The notes under the pieces: generated by a model
What the model was told of the DNA's origin: nothing
The model's input: only the letters and a program-made list of their open reading frames with translations
Databases searched by the model: none
Source: an uncultured Clostridia bacterium
GTDB lineage: Bacteria > Bacillota > Clostridia > TANB77 > CAG-508
Direction: 5' to 3'
DNA: 37,934 bases
Assembly: GCA_904420285.1 (NCBI GenBank)
Contig: CAJFUM010000089.1
Location: 1-37,934 of the forward strand
Position numbers and translations under genes: made by a program
Shown here: positions 16,803 to 24,821 of the stretch, piece by piece
How the letters are laid out: each line of letters begins with the position of its first letter
Position numbering within the stretch: the first letter of the stretch is position 1

Positions 16803-18740
16803 ATGAAAAATAAGTATTTTAATGATGCTATAATAGGAGGAAATGAAATAACTGCAACTTATACAAAAAACGGAGAATTACTTAGACTTTTGTATAACAC
16901 ACCAGATTTTAAACAATTTTTAGATTTCCTTCATGTTGGAGTTAAAATAAATGATTCAAATATAATATATTTACATGAAGATCAAAACAATAGGTATAAT
17001 CAATATTATATTTCTGATACTAATGTACTTTGTACAGATATTGAAAACACGTATTTTAATTTAGAAATAAAACAAATAGATTTTGTAGATATAAAGAACA
17101 ATGTATTAGTAAAAAGATATAAATTGAAAAATAATAATGTAATTGACCTAGATGTTAAATTTTTAATACATTCTAAATTATTATCTAATTCTAATAATAT
17201 GGTAGGATCTAAAATAGAAAATAATGTATTATTGCAATATAGTCATAATAATACATTATGTATGTTTTCTAAAGAAAAGATATGTTCACATCAATTAAAT
17301 GATACAGATGCAAATATTGAAAGTGGAATTATACATGATAAAGACTATATTGGAATGAGTAGCGATTCTAGTATAAGTTACAATATAGGAATTATAAAAC
17401 CAGGAGAAACGAAAGAAATATGTATATATATGTATGTAACTGATAATGAAAAAATATCTGCAGATGACATGTGGAAAAATATTGAAAATATAAGAAAACA
17501 GGATATTGCACATAAGCAATTAGAAGTAGAAAAATATTGGAAAAAGTATCTAAAAGAGCATATTAATATAGAATTAAAAGAAGAAAATAACGAATATAAT
17601 ATAAAATTTAATAAAATATATAAAAGAAGTATATTGTTATTTCCACTACTAACAAACAAAGAAACAGGAGGGATACTTGCAGCTATAGAAGTAGATGAAA
17701 GTTTAACACAATGTGGAAGATACGGATACTGCTGGCCTAGAGATGCAGTATTTATTACAAGAGCATTTGATAAAGTTAAAATGCAAAAAGAAACAGAAAA
17801 ATTTTATAAAATTTTTTGTAAAAATACACAAAGTAAAAATGGTATGTGGGAACAGAGATTTTATACAGATGGCAGATTAGCTCCATGTTGGGGATATCAA
17901 ATAGATGAGACTGCAGGAGTAGTATATGGAGTTAATGAACATTATAAATTAACTAATGATAAAAAATTTTTGAAAGATAATTTGAAAATGTGTGAAAAAG
18001 CTATAAAATTTTTATGCATTTATATGGATAATATTTTAGATTTACATGATGATAGTGATATTGTAAAAAATGAGATTGAAAAAACATATCATACAGAAGA
18101 TAGAAATAAATTACCATTAAGTTATGATTTGTGGGAAATGAATGAAGGAGTTCATTTATATTCTTTAGCTAGCATTTATGCAGCATTTAATTCTATTTTA
18201 GAAATGTATGATGTTATAAAACCAGAATATGAAGAAAAAAATAGACTAAAATTAGAAAGCATTAATAAATTATCTGCAAAAATTAATTTTTACAAAAAAG
18301 AAATTGAAAAATATATTGATTTACATTTATATAATGAGAAAACAAAAACATTAAAAAGAAATACAAAAGATGAAAATGTTGATATAAGTGTACTTGGAGC
18401 AGTTGTACCATTTAAATTATATGGAAGCAAAGAAAAAAGAATAATAAATACAGTGGAAAAAATAAACATGACACTTAGAACATATACAGGAGGATACTTA
18501 AGATTTGAAGGAGACCATTATAGAGGTGGAAAAAGCCCATGGTCTATTGCTACTTTGTGGATGGCAATGTATTATAAAGAAATAGGAGAAAAGAAAAAAG
18601 CAAAAGAATGTATAGATTTTATTGTAAATAGTGCAAATGAATATGGATTTATTGGGGAACAAATTGATAATAATTCTTTAAAACCAAATTGGGTTATAGG
18701 ATTAGCATGGGCACATGCAATGTTTATACTATTGGTTTAA
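16803..18740 (+). CDS. GH15 glucoamylase-like glycoside hydrolase
   Basis: A 645-residue protein with no signal peptide, so intracellular. The N-terminal beta-sandwich (about 1-240) is followed by an alpha/alpha-barrel with the GH15 hallmarks CGRYGYCWPRDAVF (near residue 309), DETAGVVYG, a DLWEMNEGVHLYSLASIYAAF-type segment near residue 443 with the probable catalytic acid, and GGKSPWSIATLWMAMYY near the end. GH15 enzymes release glucose from the non-reducing ends of alpha-glucans or cleave trehalose; storage glycogen is a likely substrate but is not proven. GGGAGATT lies before ATG 16803. The terminator follows immediately. Confidence 0.88.
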   Translation: MKNKYFNDAIIGGNEITATYTKNGELLRLLYNTPDFKQFLDFLHVGVKINDSNIIYLHEDQNNRYNQYYISDTNVLCTDIENTYFNLEIKQIDFVDIKNNVLVKRYKLKNNNVIDLDVKFLIHSKLLSNSNNMVGSKIENNVLLQYSHNNTLCMFSKEKICSHQLNDTDANIESGIIHDKDYIGMSSDSSISYNIGIIKPGETKEICIYMYVTDNEKISADDMWKNIENIRKQDIAHKQLEVEKYWKKYLKEHINIELKEENNEYNIKFNKIYKRSILLFPLLTNKETGGILAAIEVDESLTQCGRYGYCWPRDAVFITRAFDKVKMQKETEKFYKIFCKNTQSKNGMWEQRFYTDGRLAPCWGYQIDETAGVVYGVNEHYKLTNDKKFLKDNLKMCEKAIKFLCIYMDNILDLHDDSDIVKNEIEKTYHTEDRNKLPLSYDLWEMNEGVHLYSLASIYAAFNSILEMYDVIKPEYEEKNRLKLESINKLSAKINFYKKEIEKYIDLHLYNEKTKTLKRNTKDENVDISVLGAVVPFKLYGSKEKRIINTVEKINMTLRTYTGGYLRFEGDHYRGGKSPWSIATLWMAMYYKEIGEKKKAKECIDFIVNSANEYGFIGEQIDNNSLKPNWVIGLAWAHAMFILLV

Positions 18741-18747
18741 AAACTAG

Positions 18748-18793
18748 AAAAAACTAGATAAAATCATTTAAAAATTTTATCTAGTTTTTTTAT
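18748..18793 (+). terminator. Terminator after the GH15 gene
   Basis: A perfect 17-bp stem between AAAAAACTAGATAAAAT (18748-18764) and its complement at 18774-18790, followed by T residues. It also faces the minus-strand U32 gene tail. Confidence 0.9.
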
Positions 18794-18810
18794 ATAATAA
18801 ATAATTAATT

Positions 18811-19039
18811 TTAAACATTCCTATTCAAATTTCCATATGTATATTGTTTACCTTCTAGTTTGGTTCCTTTATAAACAGAATCTACTATATCATTAATTTC
18901 TTTTATATTTTCATCAAGTAAATCTATTCGTAAAGATTTTATACCAGTATCTATATGAGATATACTAGTTGTTTTACTATTAAATACAGTTGTAACTGTT
19001 TGAATATTATCTGGTAAAATTCTAAATTCAAAACCGTAG
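18811..19039 (-). pseudogene. Out-of-frame C-terminal tail of the U32 peptidase gene
   Basis: Directly beyond the frame of the U32 gene, the minus strand continues to encode a sensible sequence in another frame. Dropping one base at 19039 (C on the minus strand) turns KDRLRF-stop into KDRYGFEFRILPDN, then a further 65 codons ending NLNRNV at the TAA of 18811-18813. The segment keeps the local codon usage and has no start of its own. The restored product would be about 818 residues. It is therefore a broken end of the same gene, either a real frameshift mutation or a one-base sequence error. A programmed shift is unlikely, because no classical slippery site or stop-proximal signal is seen. Confidence 0.85.
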
Positions 19040-21268
19040 TCTATCTTTTAAATAATATTTATTTTCAGATGTGCATCTCATTTTACATTCTGGATAACAT
19101 TTATTAGATATTCCTAGTAAACAATAATTCATTTTCATTACAGGTGTATTTCCATACACTATCAATTCTAATGGAATTTTATTTTTATTAATAGATTGTA
19201 TATTATTTATATCATCTAAGTTTAATTCTGGAGATAGTGTAATTTTTCTTAATCCTAGTTTATTAAGAATATTTATAGTATTATTATTAAACACATTTAA
19301 AGTAAAGTTTCCAATTAAATCATAATCTTTTTTATACTTTTCTAAAAGTTCAAAGTCCCCAATACTTGCTACAATAAATCCTTTTATATTATATTGTTCC
19401 AATAAATTTTCTAGCTCGTGCTTTAAAAGATTCTTGTAATTAGCTTTTACTATTGCAGGCATGTAGATGTATGTTGGAAACCTAGAAGTAATAACTTTTA
19501 AAGATTCAGCATAAATTTTTTTCATAAAATATCTAAGTGGTATATATACATTAGAAATATATTTAGACGATAAATCATTGTAATTAAATGAAGGATTAAT
19601 TACATTAAAATATAATGAAATTTCTTTATCCTCTACTTTTGTTGTAATATTATCGTTTGTATTAATAGAAAGTTTTATATCATTACATTTTCTTTTTACT
19701 CTAGCTATAATCTCATTTTCTATTTTAGATAAAGCCATTCTTCTAATTTCATTTAATTTTTTTATGCTAGGTATAAATACATCATTTTCTAAGTTAATAT
19801 GTATATCTGTAAATTCAAATACTGTATTATTTGTTTTAGTTAGTTGAGATAAAATTCTATCTTCAGTTATAGGGGCATTTATTGATGCCTCTGGAACTAA
19901 ATCAGACTGTATTTTAACTGATAAGTTTTTATATAGTTTATTTTTAGGAGATAAAACCTCAACTTGCATTGTAATAGGTATATTTTTTCTAACTGTCATA
20001 TTACATTTTAATTGAATTTTTTTATTTTCTGATTCATATGATTTTCTAGCAGTATCTATTTGATCTTTACTAGATAATTTAAAAACTTTGTCTCCAAGAT
20101 GAATATTTCCTTTCATCCTACCAATAGTTACTTTTTTTCCAATACCAGCAGATAATATATTGGATTGATTTAGCATTAACTCTGAAACAGTATATTTAGT
20201 ATTTTCTTTTTCAAAACTAATAGCATCTCCAATTGCAATATTAGAATTTAATTGTAATTTTATATGTCCCTTAATTTTGTTATATCCAGCTACATTTCCA
20301 ATATATATTCCCATATTGTTAGGTTTTTCTTTATATATTAAATTATGGTTAGCACTGTTAGCCAAATGACCAGATGAAAAACCGCCTCTATTAAATATTT
20401 GTTTTAATTCTAAAACATCTTTTTCATCCACTGTATATTCTTGCTCATTTAAAACCATATCAATATATTTTCTATAAATTCTAGTTACAGTTGCAACATA
20501 TTCTGGTGATTTTAATCTACCTTCAATTTTAAAACATTGAACTCCTGCATTAATTAAAGAAGGAATATAGTCTAAAGAACATAAATCACGAGGACTTAAT
20601 AAATATCCTTTATCAATTGTTTTTTCAGATGTTTTAATTTTATTTTTATTTTCTTCAATTAATTCATATGGTAATCTACATGGCTGAGCACATCTTCCTC
20701 TATTGCCAGATCTTCCACCAACCATACTAGAAAATAAACATTGTCCAGAATAGCAAATACAAAGAGCACCATGTATAAAAGTTTCAATTTCTATTTTAGA
20801 ATTATTACAAATGTATTCAATTTCTTGCAAAGATAATTCTCTGGATAGTACAACACGTGAGTAACCTAATTTTTCTAATTCTTGCACTCCTTCTAAATTA
20901 TGAATTGTCATTTGAGTACTTGCATGTATAGGTAAATCTGGAAATAATTTCATAAGTTGCTTAGCAAGTCCAATATCTTGTACAATTAAAGCATCAATTC
21001 CAAGCTCATAAGCTTGTTTAGCAAGATTTATAGCTTCTTCCATTTCACTATCTTTAATTAAAGTATTTAATGTTAAATGAGTTTTTACATTTCTTAGTGC
21101 ACAATAATTTATAACTTTTTCTAATTCTTCATAATTAAAATTGGAAGCGGAAGCTCTAGCATTAAATAAACTACCTCCGAAGTAAACACTATCAGCACCA
21201 TTTTGAACAGCTGCTTTTAAACATTCAAAATCACCAACAGGTGATAAAAGTTCAACATTTTTTTTCAT
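19028..21268 (-). CDS. U32-family peptidase/rRNA hydroxylase-like protein, frameshifted near the 3' end
   Basis: As read, 746 residues beginning MKKNVELLSPVGDFE. The U32 signature ETFIHGALCICYSGQC is at about 165-180, followed by the Cys-rich GRSGNRGRCAQPCRLPYEL. The middle (about 330-560) corresponds to the DUF3656-type collagenase-like insert, then a second U32-like half ends with the Cys cluster NKCYPECKMRC. Members include YhbU-type proteases and RlhA, which hydroxylates 23S rRNA and uses similar cysteines; which activity applies is unclear. AUAGGUG precedes ATG 21268. The frame stops early at 19028 because of an extra base at 19039; the true protein would be near 818 residues. Confidence 0.9.
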   Translation of the reverse strand: MKKNVELLSPVGDFECLKAAVQNGADSVYFGGSLFNARASASNFNYEELEKVINYCALRNVKTHLTLNTLIKDSEMEEAINLAKQAYELGIDALIVQDIGLAKQLMKLFPDLPIHASTQMTIHNLEGVQELEKLGYSRVVLSRELSLQEIEYICNNSKIEIETFIHGALCICYSGQCLFSSMVGGRSGNRGRCAQPCRLPYELIEENKNKIKTSEKTIDKGYLLSPRDLCSLDYIPSLINAGVQCFKIEGRLKSPEYVATVTRIYRKYIDMVLNEQEYTVDEKDVLELKQIFNRGGFSSGHLANSANHNLIYKEKPNNMGIYIGNVAGYNKIKGHIKLQLNSNIAIGDAISFEKENTKYTVSELMLNQSNILSAGIGKKVTIGRMKGNIHLGDKVFKLSSKDQIDTARKSYESENKKIQLKCNMTVRKNIPITMQVEVLSPKNKLYKNLSVKIQSDLVPEASINAPITEDRILSQLTKTNNTVFEFTDIHINLENDVFIPSIKKLNEIRRMALSKIENEIIARVKRKCNDIKLSINTNDNITTKVEDKEISLYFNVINPSFNYNDLSSKYISNVYIPLRYFMKKIYAESLKVITSRFPTYIYMPAIVKANYKNLLKHELENLLEQYNIKGFIVASIGDFELLEKYKKDYDLIGNFTLNVFNNNTINILNKLGLRKITLSPELNLDDINNIQSINKNKIPLELIVYGNTPVMKMNYCLLGISNKCYPECKMRCTSENKYYLKDRLRF

Positions 21269-21391
21269 TAAAATACACCTATCTTTTTTATAAATATAGT
21301 ATAAATATTAACTTTAAATCTTCTTTATTATACTATAAAATGCTTTAAATTACTAGAGCTTATTTTGCAAATATGATGTTTACCAAGTAGT

Positions 21392-21420
21392 AACCAAAAC
21401 TTTAAATCTTGCATAAACTA
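21392..21420 (+). promoter_or_regulatory. Sigma-K-like sporulation promoter
   Basis: AAC at 21392-21394, a 17-nt spacer and CATAAACTA at 21412-21420 match the sigma-K consensus (mAC, 16-17 nt, CATAnnnTA). It lies 28 nt before the Cys-rich miniprotein gene, a sensible position for a mother-cell spore-coat gene. Confidence 0.6.
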
Positions 21421-21448
21421 TATAAACAAGAAGAAAGGGGTTTTTAAA

Positions 21449-21610
21449 ATGCAAGAAGAAGTTAGAAATTGTGGATGTGGTTGCAACAATGGAGGATTTC
21501 TAGGAAATCTTTTCGGAGGATGTGGATGCGGAGACAACAGTATGTTATTTTTTATACTAATATTCTTAATATTATTCTGCGGTTGCGGAAATAGCTGTTG
21601 TAACAGATAA
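21449..21610 (+). CDS. Small Cys/Gly-rich protein, probable spore-associated
   Basis: A 53-codon gene preceded by AGAAAGGGG at a normal distance. The product has an N-terminal Cys-Gly region (NCGCGCNNGG, then FGGCGCGDN), one hydrophobic helix (about residues 32-43, MLFFILIFLILF) and a C-terminal CGCGNSCC tail. This is the same architecture as the two minus-strand miniproteins at 966-1261. The sigma-K-like promoter supports late mother-cell expression and a coat or crust location (inferred). It has its own terminator and lies on the opposite strand from both neighbours. Confidence 0.8.
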   Translation: MQEEVRNCGCGCNNGGFLGNLFGGCGCGDNSMLFFILIFLILFCGCGNSCCNR

Positions 21611-21633
21611 TACTTATATAAATGTAAGAAAAT

Positions 21634-21668
21634 AAAGGCAGAGAATGGTGATTTCTCTGCCTTTATAA
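21634..21668. terminator. Bidirectional terminator
   Basis: AAAGGCAGAGAA (21634-21645) pairs with TTCTCTGCCTTT (21653-21664). It separates the plus-strand Cys-rich gene from the minus-strand dapA. Confidence 0.85.
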
Positions 21669-21689
21669 CTATAAAAACAAAATTTAATT

Positions 21690-22571
21690 TTATATAGCAA
21701 ATTTTTGTAATTCTAAATCTATCTTTTCTTTATTTTTTTCTGTTAATTCTACTAGAGGAAGTCTTGGAACTCCACAATTAAATCCAATTTTATTCATTGC
21801 ATATTTTACAGGAATAGGGTTTACTTCACTAAATAAGGCATTAATAAGTGGTATTGCATAAAGTTGTGAAGCACATGCTTTTTGCCAATTTCCAGAAAGA
21901 TAATCCATAACTAAATTATGAGTAAATTTTGGATAAATATTAGAAAGAACAGATATAACACCTAGGCCTCCAAGTGATAAAATAGGAACTATTTGATCAT
22001 CATTACCAGAGTAAATTGCAAGATCATCTTTACATAGTTGAGCAATTTTAGCTACTTGTGCAATATTTCCACTTGCTTCTTTAATTGCTACAATATTAGG
22101 AATTTTAGATAACTCTAAACATGTTTCTGGTTCTATATTTAAACCTGTTCTACTAGCTACACTATAAAGTATTATTGGTAGATGTACACTTTGAGCTATT
22201 TCTGAAAAATGTTTTATTAATCCTGCTTGTGTAGTTTTATTATAATATGGGGTTACAAGTAAGAGGCCATCTACACCTACACTTTGTGCGTATTTAGATA
22301 AATTAATTGCTTCTTTAGTGTTATTTCCACCTGTTCCAGCAATAATAGGAACCCTGCCATTTGCAATTTTTACACTGAATTCAATTACAGATTTTTTTTC
22401 TTCTAATGTCATTGTAGAAGATTCACCAGTTGTTCCACAAATTATTAAACTATCAATTCCTTCTAGTATTTGAAATTCAATTAGTTTCCTAAGTTCTTCA
22501 TAATTTATGCCATCATTTGTAAAAGGAGTAACTAAAGCTGTACCACACCCTTTGAAAATAACTTTTTTCAT
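21690..22571 (-). CDS. dapA: 4-hydroxy-tetrahydrodipicolinate synthase DapA
   Basis: A 293-residue DapA condensing pyruvate with aspartate semialdehyde, the first committed step to diaminopimelate and lysine (and to dipicolinate in spores). It has GTTGES at residues 46-51, LLLVTPYYNK (catalytic tyrosine pair), and the Schiff-base lysine in VAIKEASGN (Lys164). The usual tyrosine-Asn-Val-Pro segment reads ILYSVASRTG: Tyr and Arg are kept, but Asn and Pro are replaced by Ser and Ala, an unusual local variant. AAAGAGGTG precedes ATG 22571. Its substrate is made by asd, encoded 4 kb away on the same strand. Confidence 0.96.
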   Translation of the reverse strand: MKKVIFKGCGTALVTPFTNDGINYEELRKLIEFQILEGIDSLIICGTTGESSTMTLEEKKSVIEFSVKIANGRVPIIAGTGGNNTKEAINLSKYAQSVGVDGLLLVTPYYNKTTQAGLIKHFSEIAQSVHLPIILYSVASRTGLNIEPETCLELSKIPNIVAIKEASGNIAQVAKIAQLCKDDLAIYSGNDDQIVPILSLGGLGVISVLSNIYPKFTHNLVMDYLSGNWQKACASQLYAIPLINALFSEVNPIPVKYAMNKIGFNCGVPRLPLVELTEKNKEKIDLELQKFAI

Positions 22572-22657
22572 AAATTCACCTCTTTTAATATGTATATGTT
22601 ATAAAATTTATAAAATGCTAGTAGTAATGTATAGTTTAATTGGAACCAATAAAATTG

Positions 22658-22685
22658 TTGACATAAATATAAAGTGTGATATAAT
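22658..22685 (+). promoter_or_regulatory. Strong promoter of the first orphan-island gene
   Basis: Perfect TTGACA (22658-22663), a 16-nt spacer and perfect TATAAT (22680-22685) with extended -10 TGA. The -35 runs on as TTGACATAAA, as in the two other island promoters. Confidence 0.8.
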
Positions 22686-22731
22686 ATATGCGAAAATCTT
22701 TTTTTATAGAGAACAAAGGAGGAGCTACGTA

Positions 22732-23214
22732 ATGAGTAAAAAAGGAAATGGTAATGGAAGAAACAAAGAAATGACAATGGACAAAATGATTCCAAAAAGA
22801 ATTCGGAACATTGCATCACACTTAGAAACATTGAAAGCAAGAACCAATTTTCGTGAAAACGATTTGTTTTTCGAGAGGCTCTGGAATGAGATAAAAAAGA
22901 ATTTTGATGTGTTGTCTGCTTTAACAGATATCACATACAAAATGGAGTTTCGTTTAAAAATTGGCGAAATTCCAAAGGGCTTTGTATTTGAAGTGGTTGT
23001 ATTGCATTATAGGTACAAAACTTATGAAACAGCAACATACACTCGTAAAACGGTGTATTTACCAGAAAAAGACATAAGAACTTATCGCAGGAACAAAGAT
23101 TATATAAAGCGAAAACTGGAAGAAAGATGTTTGAAAAATTGGATTGCGTATTGGGATGACAAGGAAACTAATCACATCACGCTCACGTTCTCTACGGAAA
23201 AAATTTCTGCTTAA
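22732..23214 (+). CDS. Orphan island protein 1, unknown
   Basis: A 160-residue protein with no recognised family. ATG 22732 is fixed by AAAGGAGGAGC nine bases upstream; the frame is open further upstream, but the promoter lies inside that extension. The basic Gly/Asn/Lys N-terminus is followed by helix RENDLFFERLWNEIKKNF, two or three likely strands (KMEFRLKIGEI, FVFEVVVLHYRYK, ATYTRKTVYL), helix NKDYIKRKLEERC and a last strand (HITLTFST). It is very basic. Codon use is foreign to the window (CGG, CGT, CGC, CTC, ACG, GCG appear freely). The helix, strands, helix, strand order is shared with the next three genes. Own strong promoter and terminator. Confidence 0.75.
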   Translation: MSKKGNGNGRNKEMTMDKMIPKRIRNIASHLETLKARTNFRENDLFFERLWNEIKKNFDVLSALTDITYKMEFRLKIGEIPKGFVFEVVVLHYRYKTYETATYTRKTVYLPEKDIRTYRRNKDYIKRKLEERCLKNWIAYWDDKETNHITLTFSTEKISA

Positions 23215-23250
23215 TAGCAGAGGATTTAGCAAAGTTTTATTTTAGAACTT

Positions 23251-23285
23251 TAGAGTGCTTACTTTTTAAGTAGCACTCTATTTTT
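23251..23285 (+). terminator. Terminator of orphan island gene 1
   Basis: TAGAGTGCTTACTT (23251-23264) pairs with AAGTAGCACTCTA (23268-23280) with one bulge, then TTTTT. A small AAAGTT/AACTTT hairpin lies just upstream. Confidence 0.8.
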
Positions 23286-23298
23286 AAAACCACATAAA

Positions 23299-23327
23299 TT
23301 GACATAACATGTAAAATGTTGTATAAT
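23299..23327 (+). promoter_or_regulatory. Perfect-consensus promoter of orphan island gene 2
   Basis: TTGACA (23299-23304), exactly 17 nt and TATAAT (23322-23327): a full consensus sigma-A promoter. The -35 again continues as TTGACATAA. Confidence 0.85.
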
Positions 23328-23365
23328 AAAATATATTATTTTTATTAAGGATAGGAGCGAAGGAA

Positions 23366-23758
23366 ATGAATAGAATGAAGACTTTAGCAATTATGCGGGG
23401 AAGAGAAGGGAAGAGTTCAAAAGAAAGTATAATTGATTTTATTTCTATACATATTTCGAATTTAATGGAAATGTGTATGAGATATTCGAAACAAAGGGAA
23501 GCAATAAATGCCTCTGCCAAAGTATCTGTAAGTGAGACATATTTTAAACTGAATGTTAAGCTTTACGAAATTGATAGAAAAGTATTTGAAGATACTTTTT
23601 ATCTAAGAAATGAACCATGGCTATTGGAATGTTATCATGATAACTTTCCTTGTATTGTGGATTACATTAGGAAAAAGTTGATTATTTCTGGTTGTGAGTG
23701 TCGTTCGCAAATTGAATATCCTACAATCCGATTCGAATTTGAGTGGATAAAAAAATAA
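23366..23758 (+). CDS. Orphan island protein 2, unknown
   Basis: A 130-residue protein with no recognised family. AGGAG sits eight bases before ATG 23366. After a short basic N-terminus comes helix KESIIDFISIHISNLMEMC, then strands ETYFKLNVKLYEI and VFEDTFYL, then helix CIVDYIRKKLIIS, then strand TIRFEFEWI. It contains four cysteines in the second half (ECYHDNFPC, SGCECR). The DYIRKKL helix resembles DYIKRKL in island protein 1, so the two may be distant relatives. Flanked by its own consensus promoter and its own terminator. Confidence 0.72.
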   Translation: MNRMKTLAIMRGREGKSSKESIIDFISIHISNLMEMCMRYSKQREAINASAKVSVSETYFKLNVKLYEIDRKVFEDTFYLRNEPWLLECYHDNFPCIVDYIRKKLIISGCECRSQIEYPTIRFEFEWIKK

Positions 23759-23767
23759 TATTTGTAG

Positions 23768-23809
23768 AAGCTTTAGTTATGTAGTTTATACATACTAAAG
23801 CTTTTTTTA
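23768..23809 (+). terminator. Terminator of orphan island gene 2
   Basis: AAGCTTTAGTTATGTA (23768-23783) pairs with TACATACTAAAGCTTT (one bulge), followed by a run of T. Confidence 0.85.
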
Positions 23810-23888
23810 TGTAATAGGAAATTTTTATATAAGAAAAAATAATAATTTTTTTGTTTATAAATGAAGAAAACCAAAACAACCAAAAAAG

Positions 23889-23917
23889 TTGACATAAATT
23901 GCAGAAAATGATATACT
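23889..23917 (+). promoter_or_regulatory. Strong promoter of orphan island genes 3 and 4
   Basis: TTGACA (23889-23894), 17 nt and TATACT (23912-23917) with extended -10 TGA (23909-23911). It has the same TTGACATAAA start as the promoter of gene 1. Confidence 0.8.
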
Positions 23918-23964
23918 CAGTGTATGTCCATTTGCTTATCCCAAAAATTAAGGAGGAATTCTAA

Positions 23965-24369
23965 ATGAAAATGAAGGACATGGTTATGAGTTCAATGTAC
24001 CAAAATTCTGTTGCAGAGCTGAAAAGCGGAGAAGAGTTGTGGAAGCGGATTCAAAGTCTTTTGATAAAACAAGTTGCTTGGTATGTATTTACTGGGCAAG
24101 CAAAGGACATAAGAGCCATAACTCTAAGTATCAAGAAAGACGAAACAAACAACAAAATTATTGTTGGTAAGGTTTTGGAATTTGATGATGCAGACTACGA
24201 AAAGATTGTGGGCACATGGTATGTTGGGGACGAAGGAATAGAATTTCTCAACAATCACACTCATGAAATGGAAGATTGGGCTAGAAGCGAAGGCTTAAGT
24301 TTCCATGATAGTACAGAAACAGAAACGTTCTATTTCTGTATGACACTTAAGGGACAATATGAGCTTTAA
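23965..24369 (+). CDS. Orphan island protein 3, paralogue of protein 4
   Basis: A 134-residue acidic protein of unknown function with AAGGAGG before ATG 23965. Order of elements: basic/Met-rich start MKMKDMVMS, helix GEELWKRIQSLLIKQVAWYVF, strands ITLSIKKD, KIIVGKVLEFD and KIVGTWYV, helix HEMEDWARSEGL, last strand TFYFCMTLK. It shares with protein 4 the (K/R)-(M/L)-K-D-(M/L)-V start, the G-x-EL...IQS/IKS helix ending in W, and the EWA/DWA-x-EEGL/SEGL helix, so the pair arose by duplication. A 60-base line inside it (24001-24060) has 26 G+C, against 17 in a typical ftsK line. No signal peptide or membrane segment. Confidence 0.75.
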   Translation: MKMKDMVMSSMYQNSVAELKSGEELWKRIQSLLIKQVAWYVFTGQAKDIRAITLSIKKDETNNKIIVGKVLEFDDADYEKIVGTWYVGDEGIEFLNNHTHEMEDWARSEGLSFHDSTETETFYFCMTLKGQYEL

Positions 24370-24384
24370 TAAATATAAGCTCAT
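24359..24384 (+). other. Intercistronic hairpin over the island gene 3 stop
   Basis: ATGAGCTT (24359-24366) pairs with AAGCTCAT (24377-24384) across the TAA stop. No T run follows, so it is more likely an mRNA processing or stability element between genes 3 and 4 than a terminator. A similar hairpin follows gene 4. Confidence 0.45.
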
Positions 24385-24414
24385 AAGTAACCCAAAACTT
24401 AAGGAGGTATTTTA

Positions 24415-24819
24415 ATGCGGCTTAAGGATTTAGTTATTCTTGCAAAGCAAGAGGGAGAAATTCCTGAGAAGAGGCCTGCTACGGGACAGGAATTGGCAGA
24501 ACAAATAAAATCGATGGTTATGGGGCAGTATATGTGGTTTGTTTCAAATAACCATCAATTAAGAAAAGCAACTGATATTAACATCATCTTTAAAGAGAAA
24601 GATGATAAGCTTATAGTTGCGAAAACTGTTCAGTATGATGGGTTGCAGGGTGAGTATAGGCAATTAATTGCCATTTGGGATATTTCTCCTGCGGAAAAAG
24701 CAGTATTAAATACAATGATAGGGCCACTCCATGAGTGGGCAAAGGAGGAAGGATTGGTTTTTTATATACTAATGGAACTGCAAAAAGGGTTTGGATTTAA
24801 TCTTTCCCTCGAGGGATAA
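24415..24819 (+). CDS. Orphan island protein 4, paralogue of protein 3
   Basis: A 134-residue protein, the same length as protein 3. It starts MRLKDLVILAKQ, then helix GQELAEQIKSMVMGQYMWF, strands INIIFKEKD, KLIVAKTVQYD and QLIAIWDI, helix LHEWAKEEGL and last strand FGFNLSLEG. The upstream CCCAAAACTTAAGGAGGTATT matches the leader of gene 3 almost base for base, so the ribosome-binding region was duplicated along with the gene. No separate promoter is seen, so it is read with gene 3. Function unknown. Confidence 0.75.
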   Translation: MRLKDLVILAKQEGEIPEKRPATGQELAEQIKSMVMGQYMWFVSNNHQLRKATDINIIFKEKDDKLIVAKTVQYDGLQGEYRQLIAIWDISPAEKAVLNTMIGPLHEWAKEEGLVFYILMELQKGFGFNLSLEG

Positions 24820-24821
24820 AA

